A stretch of DNA of 61,886 nucleotides, from IMG/VR virus record IMGVR_UViG_3300025879_000023, positions 1 to 61,886 of that record. One strand, written 5' to 3'. Of this stretch, positions 19,160 through 27,345 are shown piece by piece. Under the pieces are notes generated by a model. It was not told the DNA's origin and made no database searches. It saw nothing but the letters and a program-made list of their open reading frames with translations. Origin of the DNA: a virus. Every line of letters begins with the position of its first letter. The stretch's first letter is position 1. A program made the position numbers and the translations under genes.

Positions 19160-20128
19160 TTACCATATATCTTCAAAATCTTCTCCTTCACCCGCTTTGC
19201 TATAGTCTGTTGGACGAGTAGCAAAAAAATCAGTGTGAGTAACACCACCTGTAAGGTGATAGAACCAGTCGAGGTTTTTTGATCCTTTTTCGTCAAATGC
19301 AAAGTAGGACCCAAGGTCGACGTATCCAAGTTCAACGAGTTTTTCGTTAAGTCTTTTTCTAATGAATTGTTTGAGATCGTAAGCTTTAATTCCTTCAACG
19401 TCTCCTGCTTCAAACATTTTGTCAATATAATTTTCTTCAGCGTTTAGCATTGATTCTGCTGCTGCAACAACATCTTCTCTGCAGTTGTTTAATAATTCTT
19501 TATCTTCTTCACACATGTGCCTAAAAAGCTGGCAGCCCATTCTACTATGCAACGACTCATCTCTTACGCTCCATTTCATTTGCTGGCCTATACCTTTAAG
19601 AAGATTTCTAAGTTGAAAACTATATAATACAGCAAAAGCAGAGTAAAGAGAAACGCCCTCAGCAAAAGCAGAAAATATAGCCAAAGACTTAGCAATACCG
19701 CGAGTATCATTGCCTTCATAAGAAACGAGTGCGTTAAACCTGTCCATAGTAGCTTCATCTTGTAAAAAAGCTTTAAAATCTTCCAGTCCAAGTGTTTCAT
19801 TTAAATAAGAATAAGCAACGGCATGAATTGTTTCTTGCGAACCAAACATCATGGCCATTTGTTGTATTTCATGTTTAGGGAACCAACTAACTACTTTTTG
19901 TGTCCAGTAGTCAGATACAGCGCATTCAGTTTGCGCAAAGCCTAGCAATATGTTACCTACTAAACTTTTTTCTTCTGGCGTTAATTTTTCATTCCAATCT
20001 TTCACGTCTCCTGACATACTAATTTCAGTGTGCAGCCAAAATGCTTGCGCTTGTTTTAGCCAACCTTCTGTAAAGTAGATTGGGTATTCAAAAGGCTTGT
20101 ACTCAATTCTCGGTGTAAATAATCCCAT
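19160..20128 (-). CDS. nrdB: Class I ribonucleotide reductase, small (radical) subunit
   Basis: 322 residues, a normal size for the ferritin-like beta subunit. Metal ligands visible: E68, E99, H102, E157 (AEGVSLY), E191 and H194 (RDESLH). The radical tyrosine is present at Y106 (ETIHAVAY). The first carboxylate is Glu (QTECAVSDYW) rather than the E. coli Asp, as in some phage and Bacteroidota enzymes. It generates the tyrosyl radical used by the large subunit. The start overlaps the stop of the preceding small gene as TAATG, indicating coupled translation. Confidence 0.95.
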   Translation of the reverse strand: MGLFTPRIEYKPFEYPIYFTEGWLKQAQAFWLHTEISMSGDVKDWNEKLTPEEKSLVGNILLGFAQTECAVSDYWTQKVVSWFPKHEIQQMAMMFGSQETIHAVAYSYLNETLGLEDFKAFLQDEATMDRFNALVSYEGNDTRGIAKSLAIFSAFAEGVSLYSAFAVLYSFQLRNLLKGIGQQMKWSVRDESLHSRMGCQLFRHMCEEDKELLNNCREDVVAAAESMLNAEENYIDKMFEAGDVEGIKAYDLKQFIRKRLNEKLVELGYVDLGSYFAFDEKGSKNLDWFYHLTGGVTHTDFFATRPTDYSKAGEGEDFEDIW

Positions 20129-20289
20129 TAGTCGTTTGTTATATTTTTAATTGTTCTTAATGTTGACTCCCACGAGTCTAGATATAAAAGGAGGTCTTTT
20201 TTAGTAACCCCCTTATTTTTTATTGCTTTCATTTCCTCAAGCATGTCATCTACCCACCATTCAATAGCGGATGCTTTATCGTTATTCAT
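20128..20289 (-). CDS. Tiny acidic helical protein upstream of nrdB
   Basis: 53 residues, beginning MNNDKASAIEWWVDDML and ending LRTIKNITND. It looks like two amphipathic helices with a WW pair. Its stop overlaps the nrdB start by one base and its start overlaps the preceding tiny gene by 8 bases, so it belongs to the same translationally coupled operon. Family unknown. No motif indicates a function. Confidence 0.6.
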   Translation of the reverse strand: MNNDKASAIEWWVDDMLEEMKAIKNKGVTKKDLLLYLDSWESTLRTIKNITND

Positions 20290-20422
20290 CTTTAAAGATC
20301 TCTAAACATATATCTATAAATGGCAAATATAAAACATGTAACGATGAATCCGGCTGTGGATATGTTCTAATTCCTAATAATATGCCAGGATACAATCCAA
20401 TAGTTAATTCCCAATTTCCCAT
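20282..20422 (-). CDS. Tiny hydrophobic protein (LGIRTYPQ motif)
   Basis: 46 residues, with a central hydrophobic part (GLYPGILLGIRTY) and a second one (HVLYLPFIDICLEIF). Short proteins with this layout (G-x-R-T-Y then L-P-F-I-D/N) are widespread in tailed phages, but I know no function. Its ATG overlaps the preceding stop (TAATG) and its stop overlaps the next start, so it is embedded in a tightly packed operon. It could be membrane-associated. Confidence 0.6.
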   Translation of the reverse strand: MGNWELTIGLYPGILLGIRTYPQPDSSLHVLYLPFIDICLEIFKDE

Positions 20423-20592
20423 TATTCTATTTTTATTTTATATTTATCTTGCATTTCAACAAGCTCTTTCCATTTAATTTTACCTTTTATTTCCCAACTC
20501 CATTTAATCCATTTATCAATCTGGCGCTGAGAATATTTTTGCCTAGCTAGCTTCTTCGCTTTTCCAGGATCAATTGTACTGTTCTGTCGCAT
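20422..20592 (-). CDS. Tiny basic protein overlapping the nuclease gene
   Basis: 56 residues, starting MRQNSTIDPGKAKKLARQKY and very rich in Lys, Trp and Ile (WIKWSWEIKGKIKW). Its first 46 bases overlap the 3' end of the nuclease gene in another frame, and its stop shares a base with the next ATG. Conserved coupling on both sides supports it being real despite the overlap. The basic, Trp-rich character suggests nucleic-acid or protein binding; the family is unknown. Confidence 0.55.
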   Translation of the reverse strand: MRQNSTIDPGKAKKLARQKYSQRQIDKWIKWSWEIKGKIKWKELVEMQDKYKIKIE

Positions 20593-20999
20593 TCAGTTTG
20601 ATTTTGTGGTTTGTATAAAGTAATGTTAGGAAATTGTTCTGATACTAATTTTTTAAACAGCTTCCATCGCATTGGAAATGATTCGTTGGCTCTACCTTTT
20701 GTTTCTATTATAAAATCGTCGCCTATAAAGTCTGGAGTATATTTAATTGGCAATATTCTTTTGCTTCCTCTATTTGCATAATCTCCTTTACCATTTGATT
20801 GTCTTTCATAAACTTCGTTTTCAAAATGAAAACCATTTAATAATACAAATGTTTCTCCTTCATATTTAGATCGTATCTTAGCTTTTTTTAAAGCCATATA
20901 CATATACTTCTCAAGTCCTGAAGCAAAGTCAATACCATCAAATGATACTTTCTTTGCTCTCACAGGTCCTTTTTTCCTACTTCTTTTCTTTATTGCCAT
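20547..20999 (-). CDS. PD-(D/E)xK nuclease, Holliday-junction resolvase-like
   Basis: 150 residues. The catalytic pattern of a small PD-(D/E)xK nuclease is visible: E30 in SGLEKYM, D90 in KYTPDF, and E99-x-K101 in IIETKG. A basic N-terminus (KKRSRKKGPVRAKK) could bind DNA. The size and layout resemble T7 endonuclease I and DUF1064-type phage nucleases, which resolve branched DNA before packaging. It lies among the replication genes. Whether it acts on junctions or another substrate is inferred. Confidence 0.75.
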   Translation of the reverse strand: MAIKKRSRKKGPVRAKKVSFDGIDFASGLEKYMYMALKKAKIRSKYEGETFVLLNGFHFENEVYERQSNGKGDYANRGSKRILPIKYTPDFIGDDFIIETKGRANESFPMRWKLFKKLVSEQFPNITLYKPQNQTECDRTVQLILEKRRS

Positions 21000-21277
21000 A
21001 TGTCATCATTATCAAGCATATGCCCATCGTGTGATGCTTCATATTTTTCTACAAGTTTATCTTGTAAAACCTCAGTAGTAACACGCTTAAGCTTTTCAAT
21101 ATAATTAACAGCATCCATAAGTTCTTCCTGTAAATGTGTCATCCAAACATTAAGATCGCTTGGATCTTGATCGAGCGTAACGCCATACTTTTTAAAGCCG
21201 ACATTAGATCGTTCAACAAATTTATCTACAACGCTTTCTATAACAGGATCACGAAATGTAATTTCTTTCTTATTCAT
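20990..21277 (-). CDS. Small MazG-like (all-alpha NTP-PPase) protein
   Basis: 95 residues. The segment FKKYGVTLDQ followed by WMTHLQEELMDAVNYIEKL has the helix with an EE-x-x-DA pattern seen in all-alpha nucleotide pyrophosphatases and related phage proteins. That would hydrolyse non-canonical or excess NTPs. It overlaps the following nuclease gene by 10 bases and lies one base from a second MazG-type gene. The second metal-binding helix of full MazG domains is not clear, so activity is uncertain. Confidence 0.55.
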   Translation of the reverse strand: MNKKEITFRDPVIESVVDKFVERSNVGFKKYGVTLDQDPSDLNVWMTHLQEELMDAVNYIEKLKRVTTEVLQDKLVEKYEASHDGHMLDNDDIWQ

Positions 21278-21278
21278 A

Positions 21279-22040
21279 TTAAGATTCTTTTACAAATGTT
21301 CCGTTAATCATTTTACCTTTTCTGTTTTGAATTACATTGTAAGCCGATTGCACACAATCTTCAATTTTAAGGTCTTCAAGTTTAGCTAAGTTTGTAAGAA
21401 CAACTACGCAATCACCAATAGCGTCAATAATTTCAGGTTTGTCTTTTTCAAGTATAGCTTTAGCTAATTCGCCAACTTCTTCTAAAAGCTTTATATATTG
21501 CGTTTTGCTATCGCCCTTAGTATATATTCCTTTTGCAGCAGCCCATAGACGTATATCGTCATATACAGTATGTACACTTTCTGTAAAATTTTCAGTAAAT
21601 GCTTCATAAAATGCTTTATTATATATAAAAGAACGTTGTTTGTCATACATTGAAATTACAGAATTATGTTCAATCCATCTAATTGATTCAGTTGTTAATT
21701 CAAATTCGCCAAGAGATGTTTCCCATTTCATTCCAATGTTTTCCATTAGGTTACCCTTTAATTTGTCTTTAGGGAAAGGAAAAGTTGTAGTTTGCTCGGT
21801 TACATTAATTTTCATTTGATTTGATTTTTTATTTATTAAGTCTTTATACAATTGTCTGTCTACTTTATACCCATATGCCTTTTGCAAAGCTATTTCTCTT
21901 TTAGATATATAGTGTATATCGTCGGAAGATTCGACAACTTCATACTCATTAGAATTGTAGCCTTGAGCCTGAGTAACCCTTAATTCAAGATTACGTGTAA
22001 CTCCAATTTTTTTACCAGGTATATGATATATATGATACAT
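21279..22040 (-). CDS. Fusion of GIY-YIG-like and MazG-like domains
   Basis: 253 residues. The N-terminus (YHIYHIPGKKIGVTRNLELR..QAQGYN, residues 2-30) has the strand pattern of a GIY-YIG-like module with K-IGVT and the following arginine; its usual catalytic tyrosines are only partly present. Residues about 180-250 (YIKLLEEVGELAKAI ... EIIDAIGDCVVVL) form a MazG-type helix pair with E-E-x-x-E and E-x-x-D metal ligands. The middle looks like a linker domain. Role: probably nucleotide pool cleaning, with a DNA- or nucleotide-related N-terminal module of unknown use. Confidence 0.7.
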   Translation of the reverse strand: MYHIYHIPGKKIGVTRNLELRVTQAQGYNSNEYEVVESSDDIHYISKREIALQKAYGYKVDRQLYKDLINKKSNQMKINVTEQTTTFPFPKDKLKGNLMENIGMKWETSLGEFELTTESIRWIEHNSVISMYDKQRSFIYNKAFYEAFTENFTESVHTVYDDIRLWAAAKGIYTKGDSKTQYIKLLEEVGELAKAILEKDKPEIIDAIGDCVVVLTNLAKLEDLKIEDCVQSAYNVIQNRKGKMINGTFVKES

Positions 22041-22052
22041 AACAATTTGTTT

Positions 22053-22868
22053 TTACCCTACCGATAACGGTGCTAAGATTGCGGGATGTGATTTATAATT
22101 ATTTAAAGATACGGAATTATGCACAGGCATAAAAATAGCATCGTTGTCAAGATACAAACCGTGTTCAACACTAATTGTTGGTAACTCATACATATATCTT
22201 TCTAATTGTTCAGAAGCTTGCTTTATATGATTACTATATAAATGACAATCACCTAGTTGTCCAATTAACGATCCTGCTTTTAAACCATTACCTTTAGCTA
22301 AGAACTCTAATAACAACCCATACATTGCAATATCATAAGGTAAACCTAAAAATATATCTACAGAACGTTGTTGCCACATTAAATCTATAACGCCATCATT
22401 AATATAAACTTGAAAACCGTAATGACAAGGCGGTAAAGCCATATCCGGCATTTCAATTGGGTTCCACGCGCTCACTATAAGACGTCTTGAATCAGGATTA
22501 GACTTAATATCTGCCAAAAGGTTTTTAAGCTGATCTACGCCGCCGAAATCGCGCCATTGCTTTCCGTATACAGGCCCTAAAGTGTTGTCTGTTCTTCCTG
22601 ATCTTTCATAATCAGCATCCCAGTAGTGCACTTTGTGGTTTTGCAAGTAAGTTATATCTGTTCTACCTTGTAAAATCCATAGAATTTCTGTTAAAGCAGC
22701 ATTGAACCAAACTTTCTTTGTAGTAAGTAAAGGAAAGCCATTACTCATATCGTGTCTTATTGTTCTACCAAACACGCTTAACGTGCCCGTGCCAGTACGA
22801 TCACTTTTCTTTTTGCCTTGATATAAGACTTCTGACATTAATTTGTGGTACTCTTCTTGTATATTCAT
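22053..22868 (-). CDS. thyA: Thymidylate synthase
   Basis: 271 residues, full length for ThyA. Methylates dUMP to dTMP with methylene-tetrahydrofolate. Visible: SDRTGTGTLSVFG at the N-terminus, the folate/dUMP site arginine, the catalytic cysteine C148 in LPPCHYGFQVY, and QRSVDIFLGLPYDIA. The C-terminus keeps the short HP-x-I-x-x-x-S end. With the reductase and MazG genes it makes a nucleotide-supply set. Its start shares one base with the stop of the small gene upstream. Confidence 0.96.
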   Translation of the reverse strand: MNIQEEYHKLMSEVLYQGKKKSDRTGTGTLSVFGRTIRHDMSNGFPLLTTKKVWFNAALTEILWILQGRTDITYLQNHKVHYWDADYERSGRTDNTLGPVYGKQWRDFGGVDQLKNLLADIKSNPDSRRLIVSAWNPIEMPDMALPPCHYGFQVYINDGVIDLMWQQRSVDIFLGLPYDIAMYGLLLEFLAKGNGLKAGSLIGQLGDCHLYSNHIKQASEQLERYMYELPTISVEHGLYLDNDAIFMPVHNSVSLNNYKSHPAILAPLSVG

Positions 22869-23161
22869 TATTTATTGTGTTTGTTGTAATAATATAAACA
22901 TGCTTTATAATACTCTTGCCATATATTGTCTTTTGTATATACACTAGGTGACAAATGAAAGGCTTTATAGTTTTCCCCTATACTTATGGCTATTTTCCAT
23001 TTATCAGGGTTTTGAACGTAATCTATTGCTTGAAGACCTATTCTTATGTTGTTTTTCAAACACCATTTGTATGCAGAAGCTTCTTCTTTATTTGCAATAT
23101 AATTATCTGGTAAATTGTTTTTCTTTTTATTTTTTAATCCGCTTCCCATTAAATTTCCCAA
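22868..23161 (-). CDS. Hypothetical protein between primase-helicase and thyA
   Basis: 97 residues; a second in-frame Met at residue 5 could be the start and would reduce the overlap with the primase-helicase gene, which ends at 23149. The C-terminal half (KWKIAISIGENYKAFHLSPSVYTKDNIWQEYYKACLYYY, in pieces) looks like a small alpha/beta domain ending in an aromatic helix. The family is not recognised. Position in the operon suggests a replication or nucleotide role only by association. Confidence 0.6.
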   Translation of the reverse strand: MGNLMGSGLKNKKKNNLPDNYIANKEEASAYKWCLKNNIRIGLQAIDYVQNPDKWKIAISIGENYKAFHLSPSVYTKDNIWQEYYKACLYYYNKHNK

Positions 23162-24870
23162 GGCATTGCGTCGTTGTCAGCAACAGACTGGTTAGGATCA
23201 CGTATTGGCAAGAAACACCCTGACTTGTGCTCCCATTTGAAATGAGCTTCAGCACCGTTTTCGCCTAAATTTTGAAACTTAACTTTAAGTACTTTGGCTT
23301 TAACAGTTTTGTTTTCATAATCTCTATGAACTAATAACCCGTGGTAAGAAGCATCATACCATTCACCACCGCCTTTAATGTTATACATTGTAGGCTCTTC
23401 AATTTTGCCATTAGCATCCTTATACATTTTAGTTGGGTGTGCTACCACAATAACTAAAACATCATATTTTTTTGCAAATATTTCAATCTTAGTTAGGTAC
23501 TCAAGTGTATAAGCATTAACGTCTCCAGAATTGCCGTCATAATCTCTAACCTTATTAAAAGGATCAATAACTAAACACTTAATTCCTTTGCGCTTAACAA
23601 GCTCAGCACCTTTTCTAAGCACTCCTTCTAAGCTGTATCTATCCATATCAATATGATAGAAGTTTGAATTACAATGATCTGCAACTTGATCCCATTTACC
23701 ACTACCAATATCTTCCTTAGAAGGCATATCGCCCCATACTTTTCTCATTAATTTATGAGCGTGCAAATATGTTGGTGCGTTTTCAGGCGAAGCAAAAGCT
23801 GTTTTCCAGCCATAATTCATATTATACCCAACGACCATCTGATCAACAAAATCAGACTTTCCACTACTAGGTATGCCAGTAACAGTAATAAACTGGCCGG
23901 TATAAGTACTAAAAATATCGTCAAAATTTTTAAGGCCAACTTGGTAACCTGGTTTAAAACCGTTTCTAACAAAATCTGTAATCTCGTCTTCAATGTCTTT
24001 GAAGGTTGTGACTCCTTCGAGGGGAACTGGCTTTGCACCGGTAATACGCTGCGCCAAACTTTCTTTTCCATGTTTTAATAAATATTCGTTTGAATCTTTG
24101 CAGTCATCAAAAGTTGATATAAAACAAACTTCAGCTCCGAGTCTTCTAATAAACTCGCTTTGCAAGGCTTGTCCAGCCTCATCTCCGTCTAAAGCTAGTA
24201 TTACTTTTTCTTTATCAGTAAAGTAATCTATACAGTTATCTAAATAATCTAAATTGTTTGTTCCAAGTGTAGCACCATTTGGTACAGATACAACATTGGG
24301 TATTCCAGCTTCATGCAAACTAAGAGCATCCATTTCGCCTTCTACAATTACGCAATACTCATATCCAACTATTGCATTTATGTTATAGAAAACTTTTTCA
24401 GCGCCTTTATAAAGCTTAAAGTTTTTGCGTCCATCTCTGTATTTTACATTTATAAGGTCATCACCCATAAAGTAATTAAAATGAATAGCATTTTCTTCTT
24501 TTCCGGTTTGAGGCATAAATTCTTTGCCTTCTGTAACTTTAAGAGCTTTTAATGTATCGTTTGAAATTCCTCTACTTTGAAACCACTCTTGAACCTTAGT
24601 ACTTACTTCTTTAGGTTGTATTGGTTCTGGTTTAATGTAGACTTTTTCAGCGTTTCCTTTCCGCTGATATGTATGAAGTTGAAATGTGTTGGAGCAATGA
24701 TGGCAAGTGCCTAAGCCCCTTTCCCAATCATAAGATGCACATTTAGCTTTCTTATTTTCAGGTTTTCTATTTTCGGAACAAATAGGACAAATACCTTCTG
24801 GTTTACCTACTTGTAAATCATACTGGTTGAATTGTTCTATTTGAAATCCGTTTATCTCCGTTGTTTGCAT
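23149..24870 (-). CDS. Bifunctional primase-helicase (T7 gp4-like)
   Basis: 573 residues. An N-terminal zinc ribbon is formed by C28/C31 and C56/C59. A TOPRIM domain follows with E178 (VIVEGEMDAL) and D228/D230 (LALDGDEAG). A RecA-like hexameric helicase domain comes last, with Walker A G332-x4-GKS339 and Walker B (CLVIDPFN). It would unwind DNA and lay down primers at the phage fork. No phage DNA polymerase is seen nearby, so it probably works with the host enzyme or one encoded outside the window. Confidence 0.93.
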   Translation of the reverse strand: MQTTEINGFQIEQFNQYDLQVGKPEGICPICSENRKPENKKAKCASYDWERGLGTCHHCSNTFQLHTYQRKGNAEKVYIKPEPIQPKEVSTKVQEWFQSRGISNDTLKALKVTEGKEFMPQTGKEENAIHFNYFMGDDLINVKYRDGRKNFKLYKGAEKVFYNINAIVGYEYCVIVEGEMDALSLHEAGIPNVVSVPNGATLGTNNLDYLDNCIDYFTDKEKVILALDGDEAGQALQSEFIRRLGAEVCFISTFDDCKDSNEYLLKHGKESLAQRITGAKPVPLEGVTTFKDIEDEITDFVRNGFKPGYQVGLKNFDDIFSTYTGQFITVTGIPSSGKSDFVDQMVVGYNMNYGWKTAFASPENAPTYLHAHKLMRKVWGDMPSKEDIGSGKWDQVADHCNSNFYHIDMDRYSLEGVLRKGAELVKRKGIKCLVIDPFNKVRDYDGNSGDVNAYTLEYLTKIEIFAKKYDVLVIVVAHPTKMYKDANGKIEEPTMYNIKGGGEWYDASYHGLLVHRDYENKTVKAKVLKVKFQNLGENGAEAHFKWEHKSGCFLPIRDPNQSVADNDAMPWEI

Positions 24871-24899
24871 CGGGTAAAAAAGTTAGAAGTTAATTAAAA

Positions 24900-24928
24900 T
24901 AAGGGGAGCTGTTCACATTACTCCCCCT
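24900..24928 (-). terminator. Terminator-like hairpin downstream of the SSB gene
   Basis: On the minus strand a stem of CTCCCC (24921-24926) with GGGGAG (24903-24908), 12-base loop, is followed by TTATTTTAATT. It lies between the SSB-like gene and the primase-helicase gene, and could end or attenuate transcription from the recombination genes. Confidence 0.6.
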
Positions 24929-24952
24929 ATTGACACACACATTATTACAGAA

Positions 24953-25276
24953 TTAAAATGGCAAATCATCCTGTGGTTGTGCAGCAGGTGGAGCTGCTTG
25001 AAAACCACCTTGTTGTACTTGATTATCTCTTGGTGCTGCATCTACGTTTGTTCCATTAGACCAAACAACTTTTACATTTCCAAGATATACTTTGTCCGCT
25101 TTCGCTTCTCTTTCTTCTTTTGACTGTTCAACAATTACAGGCCCTTGGTTTCCATAATTGTCTACTGCGTCATTGAGTGTAATTGTAATAGGTAAATACT
25201 TTCCTTTTTTACCTTCAATAATTTTGTCTTTTGGTATCGCGTTTAAGTTGATACTAGTTTTAATAATTGATGCCAT
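24953..25276 (-). CDS. Single-stranded DNA-binding protein
   Basis: 107 residues. The N-terminal part is beta-rich (SIIKTSINLNAIP, KYLPITITLND, VYLGNVKVVW), consistent with an OB fold, followed by a Q/A/P-rich linker and an acidic-hydrophobic tip DDLPF like that of bacterial SSB. The tip normally recruits replication partners. It is next to the exonuclease, ERF and primase genes. The sequence is not close to E. coli SSB; assignment rests on size, tip and neighbours. Confidence 0.7.
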   Translation of the reverse strand: MASIIKTSINLNAIPKDKIIEGKKGKYLPITITLNDAVDNYGNQGPVIVEQSKEEREAKADKVYLGNVKVVWSNGTNVDAAPRDNQVQQGGFQAAPPAAQPQDDLPF

Positions 25277-25294
25277 AGTTTTAGTTTTAATTAA

Positions 25295-26035
25295 TTAAAG
25301 TGTTTTTGATATAAAATAATTCTTAGGATCGAAACTTTGATCCTTATAGTACAATCTGTACTGCTCAGCGGCTTCCTCAACTTTAAACTTACCACGCTCA
25401 AGGAACTGAGGGGAACAGTCAAAGATACCAATTTTTTTTGTTTTTTTATCTATAACCAAGAAAATAAAATCCATATTAAAATAACTTGAATATATAAATG
25501 CTTGACTATCATAGTTATAGTTTCTTGCGCTTTGCTCAAAACGTGTTATGTCTCCAGATGTTTTAAGATCAACAATAATACCTTGTGTATTGTTTTTAAT
25601 ATCTGTTTTACATTTCCACCATTCACCCGCTAATTCTATAAGGCCTGGAATTTCGTACTCAACATCTATGTCGCGAATTAAGCCATTTGCCGTTTCATTA
25701 GCCATAAGGGTTTCATTCAAGGCCTGTAGCATATCAGCTTCATGCTGCAATAAACATATCTCTGGGTTTGTCAGAGCTTTGTACTCATTATTGTTACGTG
25801 TTTTTGCATCAATAATTTTGTACCTATTCAGTTTTTCCGGTTCCAACACTAATGTGTGGAAGTAAGCTCCTTTTACCAAGTTCGGATTAGCGGGCTGTGG
25901 TTGGTGTAACATAAGAGGATCAGTTAAAAGAGTTCCTATGTTAGAATTAGATAAAAACTGTTTTCCGAAATCACCGTAATACAGCTCATCATCTTCTAGC
26001 TTTTTTAGTATGTCATTTAACTGAGCCTTTTTCAT
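25295..26035 (-). CDS. PD-(D/E)xK exonuclease, RecE/YqaJ-type
   Basis: 246 residues. The N-terminal pattern NSNIGTLLTDPLMLHQP and GAYFHTLVLEPEKL, and the catalytic GIIVDLKTSGD with a following Q-x-x-F/Y helix, match the RecE-like exonuclease group (PDDEXK/DUF3799). It would resect double-stranded ends to provide single strands for the annealing protein. Its start overlaps the ERF stop by one base, a classic exonuclease-annealase pair. Confidence 0.8.
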   Translation of the reverse strand: MKKAQLNDILKKLEDDELYYGDFGKQFLSNSNIGTLLTDPLMLHQPQPANPNLVKGAYFHTLVLEPEKLNRYKIIDAKTRNNNEYKALTNPEICLLQHEADMLQALNETLMANETANGLIRDIDVEYEIPGLIELAGEWWKCKTDIKNNTQGIIVDLKTSGDITRFEQSARNYNYDSQAFIYSSYFNMDFIFLVIDKKTKKIGIFDCSPQFLERGKFKVEEAAEQYRLYYKDQSFDPKNYFISKTL

Positions 26036-26559
26036 TATAGTGTTTTTAAAAGTTGAGGATCTACTTCGTATTTCTTTTTAATATCTTCTATAGTTCCTTT
26101 ACCAGATTTAATAAATTCTTTTGCTTTTTCTAAAGCTTGCCCTTCTAATTTAGGTTTTGTTACTGCCCTACCATGTTGATTTGTTGCATCCGAATCAGCT
26201 GTATCATCTATTAATAATAAATTCCCAAGCGCGTATTTTTTTCCATAAGAAGAACCGCTGCCATACTGTTGAGGCACTTGCATACCCTTTTGATTTAAAT
26301 CAACACCAACCAAAGCTGTTGCAGATATTTCAGCTGTACCATCAGATATTGTAGCAACTGATTTAAACATTGGAACAGGTTCTGTGGCTATTAACTCTTC
26401 GTCTATTTTAAAATACACACTGTATTTATCATTAAACGGCTTAAGTCCTTCAAGTATATCCTCAGCAGATCTGAAGTTGTACTTACCAAAAGAATTAAAT
26501 CTACTTTTCTTCGATTTAAACTCTACTTGGATTTTACTTAGTTTTTCGTGTAGTTTCAT
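26035..26559 (-). CDS. ERF-family single-strand annealing protein
   Basis: 174 residues. Features of the ERF family: KLSKIQVEFKSKKSRFNSFGKYNFRSAEDI at the start (known pattern K-x-x-x-N-x-F-G-x-Y-x-Y-R), a central SATALVGVDL, and the QYGSGSSYGKKYALGNLL segment. Anneals complementary strands in phage recombination. It works with the neighbouring exonuclease and SSB. The leader has AAATTAAATTAATATG immediately before the start. Confidence 0.88.
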   Translation of the reverse strand: MKLHEKLSKIQVEFKSKKSRFNSFGKYNFRSAEDILEGLKPFNDKYSVYFKIDEELIATEPVPMFKSVATISDGTAEISATALVGVDLNQKGMQVPQQYGSGSSYGKKYALGNLLLIDDTADSDATNQHGRAVTKPKLEGQALEKAKEFIKSGKGTIEDIKKKYEVDPQLLKTL

Positions 26560-26583
26560 ATTAATTTAATTTAGTTATACATC

Positions 26584-27345
26584 TCAAAGATAATCAATTA
26601 CTTGCGAAGAATCTACATTTTCTATTAATTTTTGCACTGCTTGTTTCTTTATTTCAGAAATTCTCACATACGCACTTGATCCTTCTATATTTAATATTTC
26701 TGCTATTTTATTTGCAGAATGCTTATCACAATTAAGCCCATAGCTTAATCTCAATACTTCAAATTCTCTTTCATCTAAATGCTTTTTTAACAAACTTGTT
26801 AAATATACATTAAGCAAAGCTATATTATAAGGTTCAGACTGATCTGGTATTTGGTGCATCATATTTTCATCATCTTCATTAACTTGTTCATCAATACTTA
26901 AGAATATAGAATTAAAAAACATAGCCACCATTGCTTTATCTTTACCTTCATCTTTTCTAATTTCATTTAGCTTATGCTCTGGTATTCTTATATCACCTCT
27001 ATTAATATCAATAGCTCTTCGTATTGACCCTTTTATTCTTTTTGACAGGAATGACTTTAATGTTTTTTCTGGATCGTCAGATTCAATTACTGTCTCCCAA
27101 ATTATTTTATCTACCGCTCTTATTAGTCCAAGACTTCCATCTTGAATAAGATCTGTAATATCCATAACACCTGATGCTTGATCAGAAGTTGAAAACTTCC
27201 TAGCAATATTCTCTACCAATGGCAGGAAAGTAACAATTAGTTCGTCTCGTGTGTAATCTTGAAATGCTTTAAACTCAATTAAATTAATTGACGCTTTAAC
27301 ATCATCTTTATACCTCACATAATTGCGAATGTTGTACTTTTTCAT
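26584..27345 (-). CDS. Phage-encoded sigma-70 family factor
   Basis: 253 residues. Region 2 is visible (residues about 35-115): LVENIARKF, then MDITDLIQDGSLGLIRAVDK, then an SFLSKRIKGSIRRAI helix. Region 4 (residues about 190-245): LDEREFEVLRLSYGLN, then KIAEILNIEGSSAYVRISEIKKQA as an HTH. It lacks a clear sigma 1.1. It would redirect host RNA polymerase, probably to the plus-strand late genes or to the repeated elements described here. The start overlaps the upstream gene by 38 bases. Confidence 0.85.
   Translation of the reverse strand: MKKYNIRNYVRYKDDVKASINLIEFKAFQDYTRDELIVTFLPLVENIARKFSTSDQASGVMDITDLIQDGSLGLIRAVDKIIWETVIESDDPEKTLKSFLSKRIKGSIRRAIDINRGDIRIPEHKLNEIRKDEGKDKAMVAMFFNSIFLSIDEQVNEDDENMMHQIPDQSEPYNIALLNVYLTSLLKKHLDEREFEVLRLSYGLNCDKHSANKIAEILNIEGSSAYVRISEIKKQAVQKLIENVDSSQVIDYL

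Noticed and set aside
19150-19425. 91-codon frame overlapping nrdB
   Set aside because: Lies wholly opposite in frame to the conserved radical subunit; low-complexity shadow.
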